From: JABFXC01 sp045804265
Lineage (GTDB): Bacteria; Gemmatimonadota; Gemmatimonadetes; Gemmatimonadales; Gemmatimonadaceae
Direction: 5' to 3'
Assembly (NCBI GenBank): GCA_045804265.1
Contig: JBJMNK010000158.1
Span: forward strand, 1 to 56,866
DNA length: 56,866 nt
A program made the position numbers and the translations under genes. Shown here piece by piece: positions 42,995-51,227 of the stretch. The notes under the pieces were generated by a model, which was not told the origin of the DNA, ran no database searches, and was given only the letters and a program-made list of their open reading frames with translations. Position 1 is the stretch's first letter. Each line of letters begins with the position of its first letter.

Positions 42995-43334
42995 GATCGC
43001 AACTGGTCGACGCTTGGGACACGACCCCTGCGAAAAGGGTTGCGTGGGGATCGAATGCCCGAGTCCGGCGGGGTGAAAATGGCCGTTCTTGCGGGGATCG
43101 CCAGCTGAACATATGTTCTCGCGCCCGGCCCGACGGCGGACCGGATGTTTGCACGGCGGCTCATCCCCGGTCGCGCTCTCCGAGCTGGCGAGCGAGCGAC
43201 CCGCTGTACCCCCTCCGACGCGGGAGGGATCGATCCCGACATTCATCGCGCGCCGACTGCGGCGAGCGATTCGAGACTACGCGCCGGCGACCGCCGGCGC
43301 GTGTGTGTACCCTCAGGCTCAACGAGGTACTACC
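42995..43334. other. divergent intergenic region between sigma operon and secreted protein gene
   Basis: About 340 bases that must hold promoters for both directions. The only clear element is the palindrome at 43107-43118. Several frames are open here because of the high G+C content, but none has a ribosome site and protein-like composition. Confidence 0.6.
43107..43118. promoter_or_regulatory. LexA-box-like palindrome GAACATATGTTC
   Basis: A perfect 12-base inverted repeat. It fits the Gram-positive/actinobacterial-type LexA consensus GAACRNRYGTTC at every position. It lies 113 bases before the ECF sigma start and 217 bases before the + strand gene. Which regulator binds it is unknown. Confidence 0.5.
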
Positions 43335-44345
43335 GTGTCGCGTCGATCCACTGGTTTCGCCCTTCTTGCCGTCGTCGCCGGAGCTGCTGCCTGCTCCGAC
43401 AACTCCGTCACCCCCACCGAGCCGTCGCCGATCGCGCCGTCGGCCGCGCTTCAGGAGACGATCTGGAGCAACCCTAACGCTCACATCATGCCGCTCAAGT
43501 CGCAGGCGCAGACGGCGCATAACGCCGCGGGCGGTGGCGGCAGCGGCACAGGGATCTACTATCACGGTGGGCCGGTGCTGCAGGGCGGAACCAATGTCGC
43601 GGCCGTGTATTGGGCAGCCGCGCCGATCTACGCCGGCGGCCCGGCGGCCGGCACGAATGGCGCCGGATCGGCGGATGGATCGCTCGTCGGCTTCTTCATG
43701 AGCCACCTCGGCGGGACGCCCTACTTCAACATCAACTCGACGTACACCGACGGCTCGGGGCGGAAGATCGTCAACTCGGTCACGTACACGCAGTACTACG
43801 CGAACAACACCAGCGTCCCGGCGAACGGCGCGTCGGTCTCCGATGCGCAGATGGTCGCGATGCTCCAGGCGGCGTTCGACGCCGGCAAGCTCACCTACGA
43901 CGCAAGCACGCTGTACAACATCTTCACCGCCGGCACGGTGAACCTCGGCGGCGGTTTCGGCTCGAACTACTGCGCTTACCACACCCACGGCACGGTCACC
44001 ATTGGCGGCGTCGCGAAGACGGTGCTCTACTCGGCGATGCCGTACGACTACGCGCACGCGAGCGTCTGCAGCAACGGAACCGCGGCGCCTAACGGCGACC
44101 CGGGTGCGGACGCCGAGGTGAACACGCTCGGCCACGAGATCGAGGAAACGACCACCGACATGATGGGGACGGCGTGGTACGATCACCGCGGCTACGAGAA
44201 TGCCGACAAGTGCGCGTGGACGTGGGGCACGACCTACACCACCGCCAACGGCGGCGTCGCCAACATGAACATCGGCGGCAAGGACTTCCTCGTGCAGCGG
44301 AACTGGGTGAACGCCGGATCCGGCGGTTGCGCGAAGTCGTACTGA
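43335..44345 (+). CDS. EXORDIUM/PHI-1-like secreted lipoprotein
   Basis: 336 residues from GTG 43335 (GAGG upstream). Signal STGFALLAVVAGAAAC with lipid-anchored Cys. The mature protein has GGTNVAAVYWAAAPIYAGGP, YTQYYANN, YCAYHTHGTVTIGG and, near residue 265, VNTLGHEIEETTTDMMGTAW followed by YDHRGYENADKCAW. This HExxE-type helix and the ENADKCAW motif resemble plant EXORDIUM/phosphate-induced proteins and their bacterial relatives. A metal-binding or protease-like role is possible but not established for the family. Confidence 0.7.
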   Translation: MSRRSTGFALLAVVAGAAACSDNSVTPTEPSPIAPSAALQETIWSNPNAHIMPLKSQAQTAHNAAGGGGSGTGIYYHGGPVLQGGTNVAAVYWAAAPIYAGGPAAGTNGAGSADGSLVGFFMSHLGGTPYFNINSTYTDGSGRKIVNSVTYTQYYANNTSVPANGASVSDAQMVAMLQAAFDAGKLTYDASTLYNIFTAGTVNLGGGFGSNYCAYHTHGTVTIGGVAKTVLYSAMPYDYAHASVCSNGTAAPNGDPGADAEVNTLGHEIEETTTDMMGTAWYDHRGYENADKCAWTWGTTYTTANGGVANMNIGGKDFLVQRNWVNAGSGGCAKSY

Positions 44346-44361
44346 ACGCGCGGTAACACGA

Positions 44362-44391
44362 GCGGGCGCACCGGAAGATCCGGTGCGCCCG
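44362..44391 (+). terminator. stem-loop after the EXORDIUM-like gene
   Basis: GGGCGCACCGG and CCGGTGCGCCC form a perfect 11-bp stem with loop AAGAT, 17 bases after the stop codon. There is no T run, so it may stabilise the 3' end rather than terminate by itself. Confidence 0.5.
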
Positions 44392-44452
44392 CAGTGTCAT
44401 TCCGGAGCGGTCGTCTTGCTCGAAGCGTCGCTGCCGCTCGCAGGAGGGTGAA

Positions 44453-44995
44453 ATGAAGAGGTGCACGAACGATCGAGCGCGACGTCACGTCGCGCGAGCG
44501 GCCATGCGCACAGCGATCGTCGCGGCAATGATCGTCGTCGTGACCATCGTCGTCGCTGCGCCCCGCCTCGCCCACGCGCAGGCGACCCGTCGAGCGACCA
44601 CCGCGGCCGCGCATGACTGCGCGCCGAGGGCGGCGAGCCGTGGGGCGGCGTTCGCCTGGGGCAACGAGGGGGGGACGCTCAAGCGCCGCGCGAACAGGCT
44701 CTGGGCCGACGGGTCGATCCAGCCCGCCGGCGGCGCGCGAACGGCGCCTAACGGCGCACTCGCCGACAGTGCCCGCGTGCTCGCTGCCGAGGCGCGGCGG
44801 TCCCCGTTCTGGACGACGAAGTCGCCGCCCATCACTCGGCCGACACGCAACCCGGACTTGGCGCGCGAGTACGTCGAGGTGCATCTCCGCTGCGGCAGCC
44901 ATCGCGCGCTCTACATGGCGGATGCCGAACCGCCCGCGTTCGCTGCACTCGTGCGGCGCCTGAACGCAATCATCGGACTTGCGACCAGGCGTTGA
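44453..44995 (+). CDS. hypothetical secreted protein
   Basis: 180 residues. A long basic start, then a hydrophobic export signal (MRTAIVAAMIVVVTIVVAAP) likely cut after HAQA. Mature part Ala/Arg rich with two cysteines (HDCAPRAAS, HLRCGSHRAL) and no known motif. AGGAGGG lies 5 bases before ATG 44453. The similar size, export signal and two-Cys design of the next gene suggest a related pair. Confidence 0.6.
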   Translation: MKRCTNDRARRHVARAAMRTAIVAAMIVVVTIVVAAPRLAHAQATRRATTAAAHDCAPRAASRGAAFAWGNEGGTLKRRANRLWADGSIQPAGGARTAPNGALADSARVLAAEARRSPFWTTKSPPITRPTRNPDLAREYVEVHLRCGSHRALYMADAEPPAFAALVRRLNAIIGLATRR

Positions 44996-45046
44996 GCCGC
45001 GCGCTCCGAGCGGCACCGCGACGCCGCCGGGGTGTATTGGGAGGCG

Positions 45047-45553
45047 ATGAAATCCATGTCCACTTGCGCGCTCGTAGCCGCCGCCACACTCTCCGCCGCG
45101 ACGCTGCTCGCCGCACCCATGCTACGCGCACAAGCCGCGTCCGCCACCGCCGACGATTCGCCAGTCTGCCTCGGCTTCGCCTTCGGTGCGTTCACGCCGA
45201 AGCTCGATTGGGCGAAGGCGGGGCACGCGCCGATCCGCGACAGCGCGTCGTTCGAGCACGCGCCAGGCGGGCGCGGCTGGGCGAGCGACCAGGCGCTGCC
45301 TAACGATACCTCGCTCTACATCTTTCCCGCCTGGTGGCCGGTCGGCGTCTACATCGAGCTCTCGAACCGGCGTCCGGCAGCGGGCGATACGGTGTCGGGG
45401 CGCGCGCCCGCCCTCGTCGCCAGCGGGCGCATCACCCCGCCGGTCACGAGGGTGAAGGCCTGGCGTGTACCCTGTGGAGAAGCGGTTCGGAGGGTGCCGA
45501 ATGCCCAGCCGGCTGACACTCTGCGCCAGCGACCACGACAGAAAACCCGCTGA
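45047..45553 (+). CDS. hypothetical secreted protein
   Basis: 168 residues from ATG 45047 (GGGAGG 2-8 bases upstream). Signal peptide CALVAAATLSAATLLAAPML, probably cut near RAQA. The mature part has VCLGFAFGAFTPKLDWAKAG, YIFPAWWPVGVYIELSNRRP and a final VPCGEAVRR; two cysteines may pair. It is the last typical high-GC gene before the AT-richer region. No family recognised. Confidence 0.6.
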   Translation: MKSMSTCALVAAATLSAATLLAAPMLRAQAASATADDSPVCLGFAFGAFTPKLDWAKAGHAPIRDSASFEHAPGGRGWASDQALPNDTSLYIFPAWWPVGVYIELSNRRPAAGDTVSGRAPALVASGRITPPVTRVKAWRVPCGEAVRRVPNAQPADTLRQRPRQKTR

Positions 45554-45574
45554 AAAAAAGTCGTGAACAGGACT

Positions 45575-45603
45575 GGAACTCGACGGAAATCTTCGTGTAT
45601 ACT
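45575..45603 (+). promoter_or_regulatory. candidate promoter at the left edge of the AT-richer region
   Basis: TATACT at 45598-45603 is a good -10 box. The -35 position, 17 bases upstream (45575-45580), reads GGAACT, which is weak. It precedes a near-perfect Shine-Dalgarno at 45636-45647. Confidence 0.5.
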
Positions 45604-45649
45604 TCGCCGTTCGCCCAGTCGATCCACCGCAAAACGAGGAGGTGATCCA

Positions 45650-45694
45650 TTGTCTCAACCCGCTAATGTGGCGATGGTCGCCGCAAACCGTTAA
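45650..45694 (+). CDS. possible 14-residue leader peptide
   Basis: GAGGAGGTGATCC, complementary to the 16S rRNA 3' end over its full length, is followed at 45650 by TTG and the codons for SQPANVAMVAANR and stop TAA. Downstream, GATGGTCG (45673-45680) is complementary to CGACCATC (45717-45724), and CCGTTA/TAACGG forms an inner hairpin at 45688-45704. This resembles a translated leader with a structured attenuator, or the 5' remnant of a gene broken when the region was acquired. No amino-acid run points to an attenuation signal. Confidence 0.35.
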   Translation: MSQPANVAMVAANR

Positions 45695-46000
45695 CGAATA
45701 ACGGGTTAGCCACCGGACGACCATCAGCCGTTCCGGGTTGTATTCTGGGGTTCGTTGTGAGGCGCCACAGCCTTGCCAACGAGCCCCACTTTTCTTTGTA
45801 CTTCGGTAGCGCTTGGCCTGAGAGATTCGGCTTTCCCCGATTGGCGCCGCAACGGCTTGCGGTCGCGTCTACTGTAAGCCATCCTCCCCGTCGTTCGCCG
45901 CCTCGGACTCTGCAGTGCCACCCGGACTCCGCTGGCGTCGGTTCGTTCTGCCTCGTTGCAACGAACTCTCATGCTAAATAATCCTTTAAAATCGGAATAG
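45695..46000. other. intergenic stretch at island boundary
   Basis: No credible gene seen. Open frames at 45757-45981 (+) and 45724-46080 (-) have no ribosome site or recognisable protein pattern. Just before 46001 the DNA becomes AT-rich (TTTAAAAT), and TTGCAA with TAATCC at 17 bases spacing may be a weak promoter for the ATPase gene. Confidence 0.5.
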
Positions 46001-47059
46001 ATGATTGAGTCGGCAAAGCTCGACAACTTTCGTTGCTTCCGATCCGCGAGTGCCGAGGCACTTAAGCGGATTAACGTCATTGTCGGTCATAACGCAAGCG
46101 GCAAGACGGCCTTCTTGGAAGGGCTGTTCTTTGCGTTCAGCACCACTCCAGAAATTGCGTTTCGCCTGCGTTCTTGGCGAGGACTCGGCGAGCAATTCCG
46201 AGTCGGGCTCGATGCTTTCTCAGCCGAGACACTCTGGGGCGACCTCTTCTACAATTTTGATTATCGTTCGCCGATTGTTGTAACCCTGAAGAACTACCAA
46301 AAGAAGAACCGTAGCGTCCGAGTTGAGATGCAAGGGACTCAGCGATCGGCAATCATTCACGGGCGGGACGACGAAGAGCCCATTCGGACGCTGCCAATTC
46401 GATTTACGTGGAAGTCGTTTCGGGGTGAGAACCTTGTCGTTCAGCCAGAGTTCACTGCCGAAGGCGGCGTAAAGATCGGTGCTTTGGCGACCGAGGTACC
46501 CGCGGTCTTTTTCCACTCGACGCTGACGCAATCCCCGGCGGAACTTGCTGCCCGCTACTCTCGTCTGAGTCGGCGAAATGAAGAGGGTTCGGTATTGGAG
46601 GCCTTGCAGTCCGAATTCCCCTTTGTTCGCGCGCTTTCTGTAGAAGTTAACAGTGGCGTCCCGACCGTCTATGCAGCGGTAAACAGTGTCCCGGAAAAGA
46701 TTCCAATCGGATTGGTATCGAGCGGCGTGAACAAGTTGCTCGGTCTCCTACTGGCGATCGCGGAATCCAATTCAGGGGCCGTATTTGTGGACGAAGTCGA
46801 GAACGGGTTCTATTACGACCGGCTTCCGCAGATGTGGCGATTGCTTCTGGACTTTTGCGAGCGACACAATTCGCAATTGTTCTGCACCACGCATAGTCAG
46901 GAATGTCTCAATAGCCTCCTCGCTCCGATGACTGGGCGTGAAGAGGCGTTCTCGTTGATTCGAGTCGAACGCAACACGAAGACGGATGATCGCGTGTTGC
47001 GCGCGTTTCAAGGAACCGACCTCCGTGCGGCAATCAAACAACACGCCGAAATTAGATAG
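46001..47059 (+). CDS. AAA-type ATPase of the OLD/RecF-like class (AAA15/AAA21), probable defence gene
   Basis: 352 residues. KLDNFRCFRS is the typical start of SMC/RecF-like ATPases; Walker A is VGHNASGKTAFLEG (about 28-41). An ABC-signature-like VSSGVNKLLGLLLAIAE precedes Walker B AVFVDEVENG (near residue 258); H-loop is CTTHSQECLNSL. No TOPRIM domain is fused; instead a TOPRIM-like protein is encoded 3 bases downstream. This two-gene order recalls OLD-type anti-phage systems such as PARIS, though the exact subtype is not recognised. Lower G+C and absence of the GCCTAACG motif suggest acquisition. Confidence 0.85.
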   Translation: MIESAKLDNFRCFRSASAEALKRINVIVGHNASGKTAFLEGLFFAFSTTPEIAFRLRSWRGLGEQFRVGLDAFSAETLWGDLFYNFDYRSPIVVTLKNYQKKNRSVRVEMQGTQRSAIIHGRDDEEPIRTLPIRFTWKSFRGENLVVQPEFTAEGGVKIGALATEVPAVFFHSTLTQSPAELAARYSRLSRRNEEGSVLEALQSEFPFVRALSVEVNSGVPTVYAAVNSVPEKIPIGLVSSGVNKLLGLLLAIAESNSGAVFVDEVENGFYYDRLPQMWRLLLDFCERHNSQLFCTTHSQECLNSLLAPMTGREEAFSLIRVERNTKTDDRVLRAFQGTDLRAAIKQHAEIR

Positions 47060-47062
47060 CCG

Positions 47063-47710
47063 GTGATTCACGAGCCGCTTGGCAGCGTGGTCGTTATCTG
47101 CGAAGGACAAGGAGATGATTCGTTCGTGCGGCACCTGGTTCGACGCCGCAACCTTGGCAACATATCGACCGCTTATCCCTCCGCTTCGCCAGGCGGACGA
47201 TCTGGCTTCACTGAACTTCTCAGGGCGCTACGACTGCACACGAATTTCGGTGGAGTGAACAAGGTCATCGTCGTATCGGACAACGATACTGATTGCGATG
47301 CCTCGTTCGTCGAAGTCCAGCGCCTGATTGGGTCCGCAGGCGGCTACCTTGTGCCGCCGACGCCTCTAGCATGGACGGCGACGCGAGCAGGCATCTCCGT
47401 CGCGATCGTGATGCTCCCGGAGACTGGCGAAACAGGCGATCTTGAGATTCTCTGTCTCCGAGCGGCCAAAGAACAGTGGCCGCAGATATACGACTGTGTG
47501 GAAGGATATGTACGATGCACGTCGCGCGAGATGCTTGCGGTCAACAAGCTTTCTAAGCTCATGTTGCGATGTCTGCTTTCAGCCGTTTGCGTAACCGATC
47601 CAAATACGAGTCTCGTCCACCTTTGGTCGAGGGGCGCACCTTACGAGATCGATCTGACCAATCCGGCATTTGATGCACTGGCGATGTTTCTCGCTGCGGC
47701 GGCTGCGTAG
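47063..47710 (+). CDS. DUF3226/TOPRIM-like protein paired with the ATPase
   Basis: 215 residues from GTG 47063. The start VVVICEGQGDDSFVRHLVRR supplies the acidic strand end of a TOPRIM fold (Glu near 14), and VIVVSDNDTDCDASF near residue 68 supplies the D-x-D pair. These are the metal-binding residues of TOPRIM nucleases. The remainder (IEIL-type acidic stretch TGDLEILCLRAAKEQW, then the helical end) resembles DUF3226 proteins found next to OLD-like ATPases. Likely the nuclease or effector of the two-gene system. Catalysis is inferred, not shown. Confidence 0.75.
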   Translation: MIHEPLGSVVVICEGQGDDSFVRHLVRRRNLGNISTAYPSASPGGRSGFTELLRALRLHTNFGGVNKVIVVSDNDTDCDASFVEVQRLIGSAGGYLVPPTPLAWTATRAGISVAIVMLPETGETGDLEILCLRAAKEQWPQIYDCVEGYVRCTSREMLAVNKLSKLMLRCLLSAVCVTDPNTSLVHLWSRGAPYEIDLTNPAFDALAMFLAAAAA

Positions 47711-48293
47711 TACCGCCGGATGCGGTCTCGCTGCCACCAAGGCCTAACGCTCGGGTCAGCTGCAGCAGACTTGACTTGCCCGGCGAGCCGCGCGATCAAG
47801 GGGCTCCGCGCTTCGCACGGTTCTTGAACCGCTCGCGCGTTGGATCAACCAACGCCTCTAGCGGCTCTCTGATTCCAAACCACTGGAATCACAGAGTTGC
47901 TCCGTCCTAGTGGATGTCGAACGCGTGCGCGGGACGCTCCCAAATGTAACCGCGTTAGGGCAGTAAAGCCCCGCGCGACCCCCCGCTAGCGCACGACGTC
48001 GTCCGAAGAGATTCCGCGCAGCAGGGTGCGGTTCGCGAGCGCGTCTGCGCTCGCAGCGGCTGCACTTCGCCTTCGCGAGGCGCCGTTGAACACTGTGCGG
48101 CGATGTTTCCAAAAACCTTGACGCGTTGTGGGGCGGTCCCTCGGCACACACATGGTCGCGAGCCCGCACACGGCTGTGATTGCTTGCGCCTGCTCCGGCC
48201 GCCGTCACTATCAAGCAGTCAGGTGTGGGAGACCGCCCGGTCGACGCCTAACGCTCACCCGAAGCTGATCGGCCATCGTTCAACGGAGGGCCT
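47711..48293. other. 583-base intergenic stretch with two integron attC-like left ends
   Basis: No convincing gene: the minus-strand frame 47858-48214 lacks a ribosome site and protein character. The sequence contains GCCTAACGCTC at 47742 and again at 48246; both are followed shortly by AGCTG. Base composition is intermediate between host and island. Confidence 0.5.
47742..47845 (+). repeat. possible degenerate integron attC site
   Basis: GCCTAAC (47742-47748) matches the attC core RYYYAAC, and GTTGGAT (47839-47845) matches GTTRRRY. They are about 100 bases apart, with partial complementarity (CGGGTCA against TTGAACCG) between the inner parts. It lies 31 bases after the TOPRIM-like stop, where a gene-cassette attC would lie. 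The inner pairing is imperfect. Confidence 0.3.
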
Positions 48294-50822
48294 ATGTCGC
48301 GATTTGGCGAGTCTGTGCGTTCGGCTATCGCCTCGTGCGTCCTACCTCTGCTCTCGGTTGCACTTGGCTTTGTTGGAGCGATCGCGTGTGCTCCACAGAT
48401 CGGACCGCACACAACACTAACGGTACCTGCTCAGACATGTCCGGCGTGCGATGCGTTGCACAAAGCTCAAGCAGTTCTCGAGCAAGATTATGCGCTAGGC
48501 GTGAAGGGGCGCGATGAGGTTGGGCACTTTATCGGGCCATGGCAGTTGGGCAAATGGCAACCCGTCCTTCAAGAAAAGCAGACCTTTTGTGGCATTCTGC
48601 GTCAACTTAGCCAAAGCAGTACTGACGACGATTGGCGAATCAATATCGAGCCGCAGGCTGCATTTCCTGCAGCCCTCTTATTCGAGATGGCGAGTCAGAC
48701 CTCTGAACCGCAGCACATCGCGTGCAATGGACACTGCATCCACGCCGAGTTCGGACTCGAGGGACACTTCCCGCTAGACAATGAACTTTTCAGTACCCGA
48801 TGGGCCAATCTCGATGATTCGGGCGACGCGAACAAAAGCGTTGGTGTCTTCCCGTTTCACGAACCAGTGTGTGTCTATGGCCCATTGGTACTCGACGCCG
48901 CGCCGAATCACGGCAACAAACCTGAGATTCACCCTGCAGAGATCATTTGGTGGCGAACAACGACCGCAGCCTCGTATTACTACGACGGTCGGTATTGGCC
49001 GACAGTTGACACCCATGTGTGGCTCGTGCAGGATGACTCGCAGCGTCTCACAGAAATGTCCGAGTTTTCGCGTGCCGCGCAGTATGGGATCGGCATCGCG
49101 AAAACGCTGGTCGCGCTTTGCGCGCGGGCCGGGAACCCAGGGAACTGCCCCAGCAATGTCCCCCGCTGGTCCAAGATCGCGGGCCTTCGCCCTTGGGCGA
49201 TGGCGCCTCGCCAATCCGAACTTCGTATTCCGTTCGACGTCAGTTTGGCGGGGGACTCAATGAAGAACGTCGTGATTGACGAAATTCGCAGTCGTTATGT
49301 GGTGACTGCGGCTGATCCTGACGTTCGGCGCGACGGCGGTCCCGGTACGGAGCTATGGCTTAAGTACGGGCAGTCCAACGCAATCCTCCTTCGCGTCGTC
49401 GAGCTACAACCCGACGATCATGTTGGCGTCCAGATCGAGACGCGTTGCATCGACGCCGAAACAGGACATCTCGTCGGCGATATAGTGTTGAGGACAAAAT
49501 ACGGGAAGCATCAGACGGACGGCGAGGGTTATCAGTCTCTCGTGATCAGAACGTCGCAGTTACCACCGCTCCACGAAAGCACAGACATGGTCGATCAACG
49601 CGCTATAGAGGCACGACATTCACTTCTGTTGGTCGCAGATCGGGAAGTCCGTAAGCCGTTCCTGCCGCCGGCAGCCCGACTTCGCAGAAGTGAGTCGTCC
49701 CCGGACGTGTATCGTGTCGGACCAGTAAGAAACGTTGGCGGTCGCCTTGTTGCGGACGTTTCTGTCCCGATCGGCGTGGGCGTCTCGAACCAGATCGTGC
49801 CAGCTCGATGGGTCGTCGGGGATAGCGTCATGACGCTCTGGGGACGCACTGATCATTGGCCTGGCCGCAGGGTCAAAGACTCGCGAGACACACTTCGAAT
49901 TCATAACGTTCCGGTGCTGCAGAGAGGCGTGCTCGAGTTTGAGACAGTCGACTCAACGAAACATCAATTACCTATGCAGGGAATGGCTTTAGCTCCATCG
50001 ATTCCCGAAGCGGAACCAGTCGCCCCGCAGCTTGCCGGAGACGCATGGCCTGCGTTCCTCACCACACTAGGCGCCGAACGAGCATCCACAGCGGTGGGCG
50101 GTGATCTCATGCGTTCGAACGACTGGACGGTTGAGATTCAACCGCAGTACGCCGCTATCGACGACGATAATTTTGAATCGCCAGAAGACGAAAGTCCGGT
50201 GGCGCGCGAACTAAATGCGGCGATCAATTCCGACTCCGCGGGACCGATCGGTCGTGCCCAAGCGACCCTCTTCGGTGCAAACAATCCATTTATCATCGAT
50301 TGGACGTTCGCTGCGACTGAGCTCGCGTCAGGAAAAGCAATTCCGGTACACGTCGGAACGGGTGCAATGTGGCAGGGGATTTTCATTGACACGGGCCGCT
50401 CCGGCGGCAGCAAATTCCAAGCTTTAGTCCATTTCCCTGAAACGGGGCATAATGTCTACCGTGTGGATGGCATGGGTACCTTACGAGACATATTTGGACT
50501 CTCTGCACAGGTACGGTTCACCGTTTGGAGTCATTTCATTCAAGCCCCTGCTGACAGCGGAGCATTGCAGCTTTTGGCATTCGCGCGTGTCTTGGCTGGT
50601 GTTAGCAGTGAAGAATTCGCCCAGGCTCTATCGGCGACGTCATCGGCAGTAGACCCGACTCCGACCGTTATGAGGGATACATCCGCAGGGGCGCTCCAGC
50701 GCCGCGTTCGTGCGGAATATGCTCTCGTAAGGTCGCATCAAGCAGTATCGGACGGTTACATCACACAGCAGGAACTAATCGACCTTGTACACTACGTGGC
50801 CCAGATCGGAGGCAAAAGGTAA
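48294..50822 (+). CDS. large hypothetical lipoprotein in the acquired region
   Basis: 842 residues. Export signal VLPLLSVALGFVGAIAC with a lipobox Cys at about residue 32. An early CPACDAL motif, then near residue 195-220 HEPVCVYGPLVLD, NHGNKPEIHPAEIIWW. The centre and C-terminus are beta-rich with repeated strand-turn segments (VFETVD-type EFETVDSTKH, GKAIPVHVGTGAMW). The HGNKPEIHPAE motif looks like a metal or sugar site, but I cannot assign a family. Codon use and G+C content differ from the flanking genes, and no GCCTAACG copy is present. It starts 48 bases after the 48246 attC-like sequence. Confidence 0.7.
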   Translation: MSRFGESVRSAIASCVLPLLSVALGFVGAIACAPQIGPHTTLTVPAQTCPACDALHKAQAVLEQDYALGVKGRDEVGHFIGPWQLGKWQPVLQEKQTFCGILRQLSQSSTDDDWRINIEPQAAFPAALLFEMASQTSEPQHIACNGHCIHAEFGLEGHFPLDNELFSTRWANLDDSGDANKSVGVFPFHEPVCVYGPLVLDAAPNHGNKPEIHPAEIIWWRTTTAASYYYDGRYWPTVDTHVWLVQDDSQRLTEMSEFSRAAQYGIGIAKTLVALCARAGNPGNCPSNVPRWSKIAGLRPWAMAPRQSELRIPFDVSLAGDSMKNVVIDEIRSRYVVTAADPDVRRDGGPGTELWLKYGQSNAILLRVVELQPDDHVGVQIETRCIDAETGHLVGDIVLRTKYGKHQTDGEGYQSLVIRTSQLPPLHESTDMVDQRAIEARHSLLLVADREVRKPFLPPAARLRRSESSPDVYRVGPVRNVGGRLVADVSVPIGVGVSNQIVPARWVVGDSVMTLWGRTDHWPGRRVKDSRDTLRIHNVPVLQRGVLEFETVDSTKHQLPMQGMALAPSIPEAEPVAPQLAGDAWPAFLTTLGAERASTAVGGDLMRSNDWTVEIQPQYAAIDDDNFESPEDESPVARELNAAINSDSAGPIGRAQATLFGANNPFIIDWTFAATELASGKAIPVHVGTGAMWQGIFIDTGRSGGSKFQALVHFPETGHNVYRVDGMGTLRDIFGLSAQVRFTVWSHFIQAPADSGALQLLAFARVLAGVSSEEFAQALSATSSAVDPTPTVMRDTSAGALQRRVRAEYALVRSHQAVSDGYITQQELIDLVHYVAQIGGKR

Positions 50823-51227
50823 TGTACCGTCTGAGGCAAATTGACGGCCGTTAACCAAGCCATGACGTTGTTTACAAGCGCGCGGCTGCTGCGGTCTGGA
50901 GCTCCGTGAGATGTCGACGCCATACGCAAGTTTGACCACGCTTCAAAGCACTCGGCTTTCGCAACCCAACTACTGTAAGGCCGGTGTGTCATCACGTTAT
51001 CTGTCTTCCTCTACCTCCAACGTCTATTTAGCTTCTCCTCCTCTCACGCCCAATACAACCAGTGCAATTCGGAATTGATGGCTCTTCAATGACCGCTGAA
51101 TGTCCGCCTTGAAGCGTTGAATTGATATCAGTCCCAATCGTACAGCTAATTGGTCAGCTTCAACATTCCTCTCGTGATGAGGCCATCGTGGATGATCACT
51201 TCAACATCGTTTCTCGCACTGCAGACT
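50823..51227. other. AT-richer intergenic stretch
   Basis: About 400 bases without a supportable gene on either strand. The composition matches the preceding lipoprotein gene rather than the host average. No repeat, tRNA or recombination site was recognised. Confidence 0.5.

Noticed and set aside
42995..43246. N-terminal extension of the sigma factor to ATG 43246
   Set aside because: The extension is not protein-like, spans the divergent promoter region and the palindrome; GTG 42994 fits family length.
45724..46080. Minus-strand 118-codon frame across the ATPase start
   Set aside because: It overlaps the well-supported ATPase N-terminus and has no ribosome site or family features.
47858..48214. 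118-codon minus-strand frame in the island gap
   Set aside because: No ribosome site, Arg/Ser-rich shadow-type composition and no recognisable motif.
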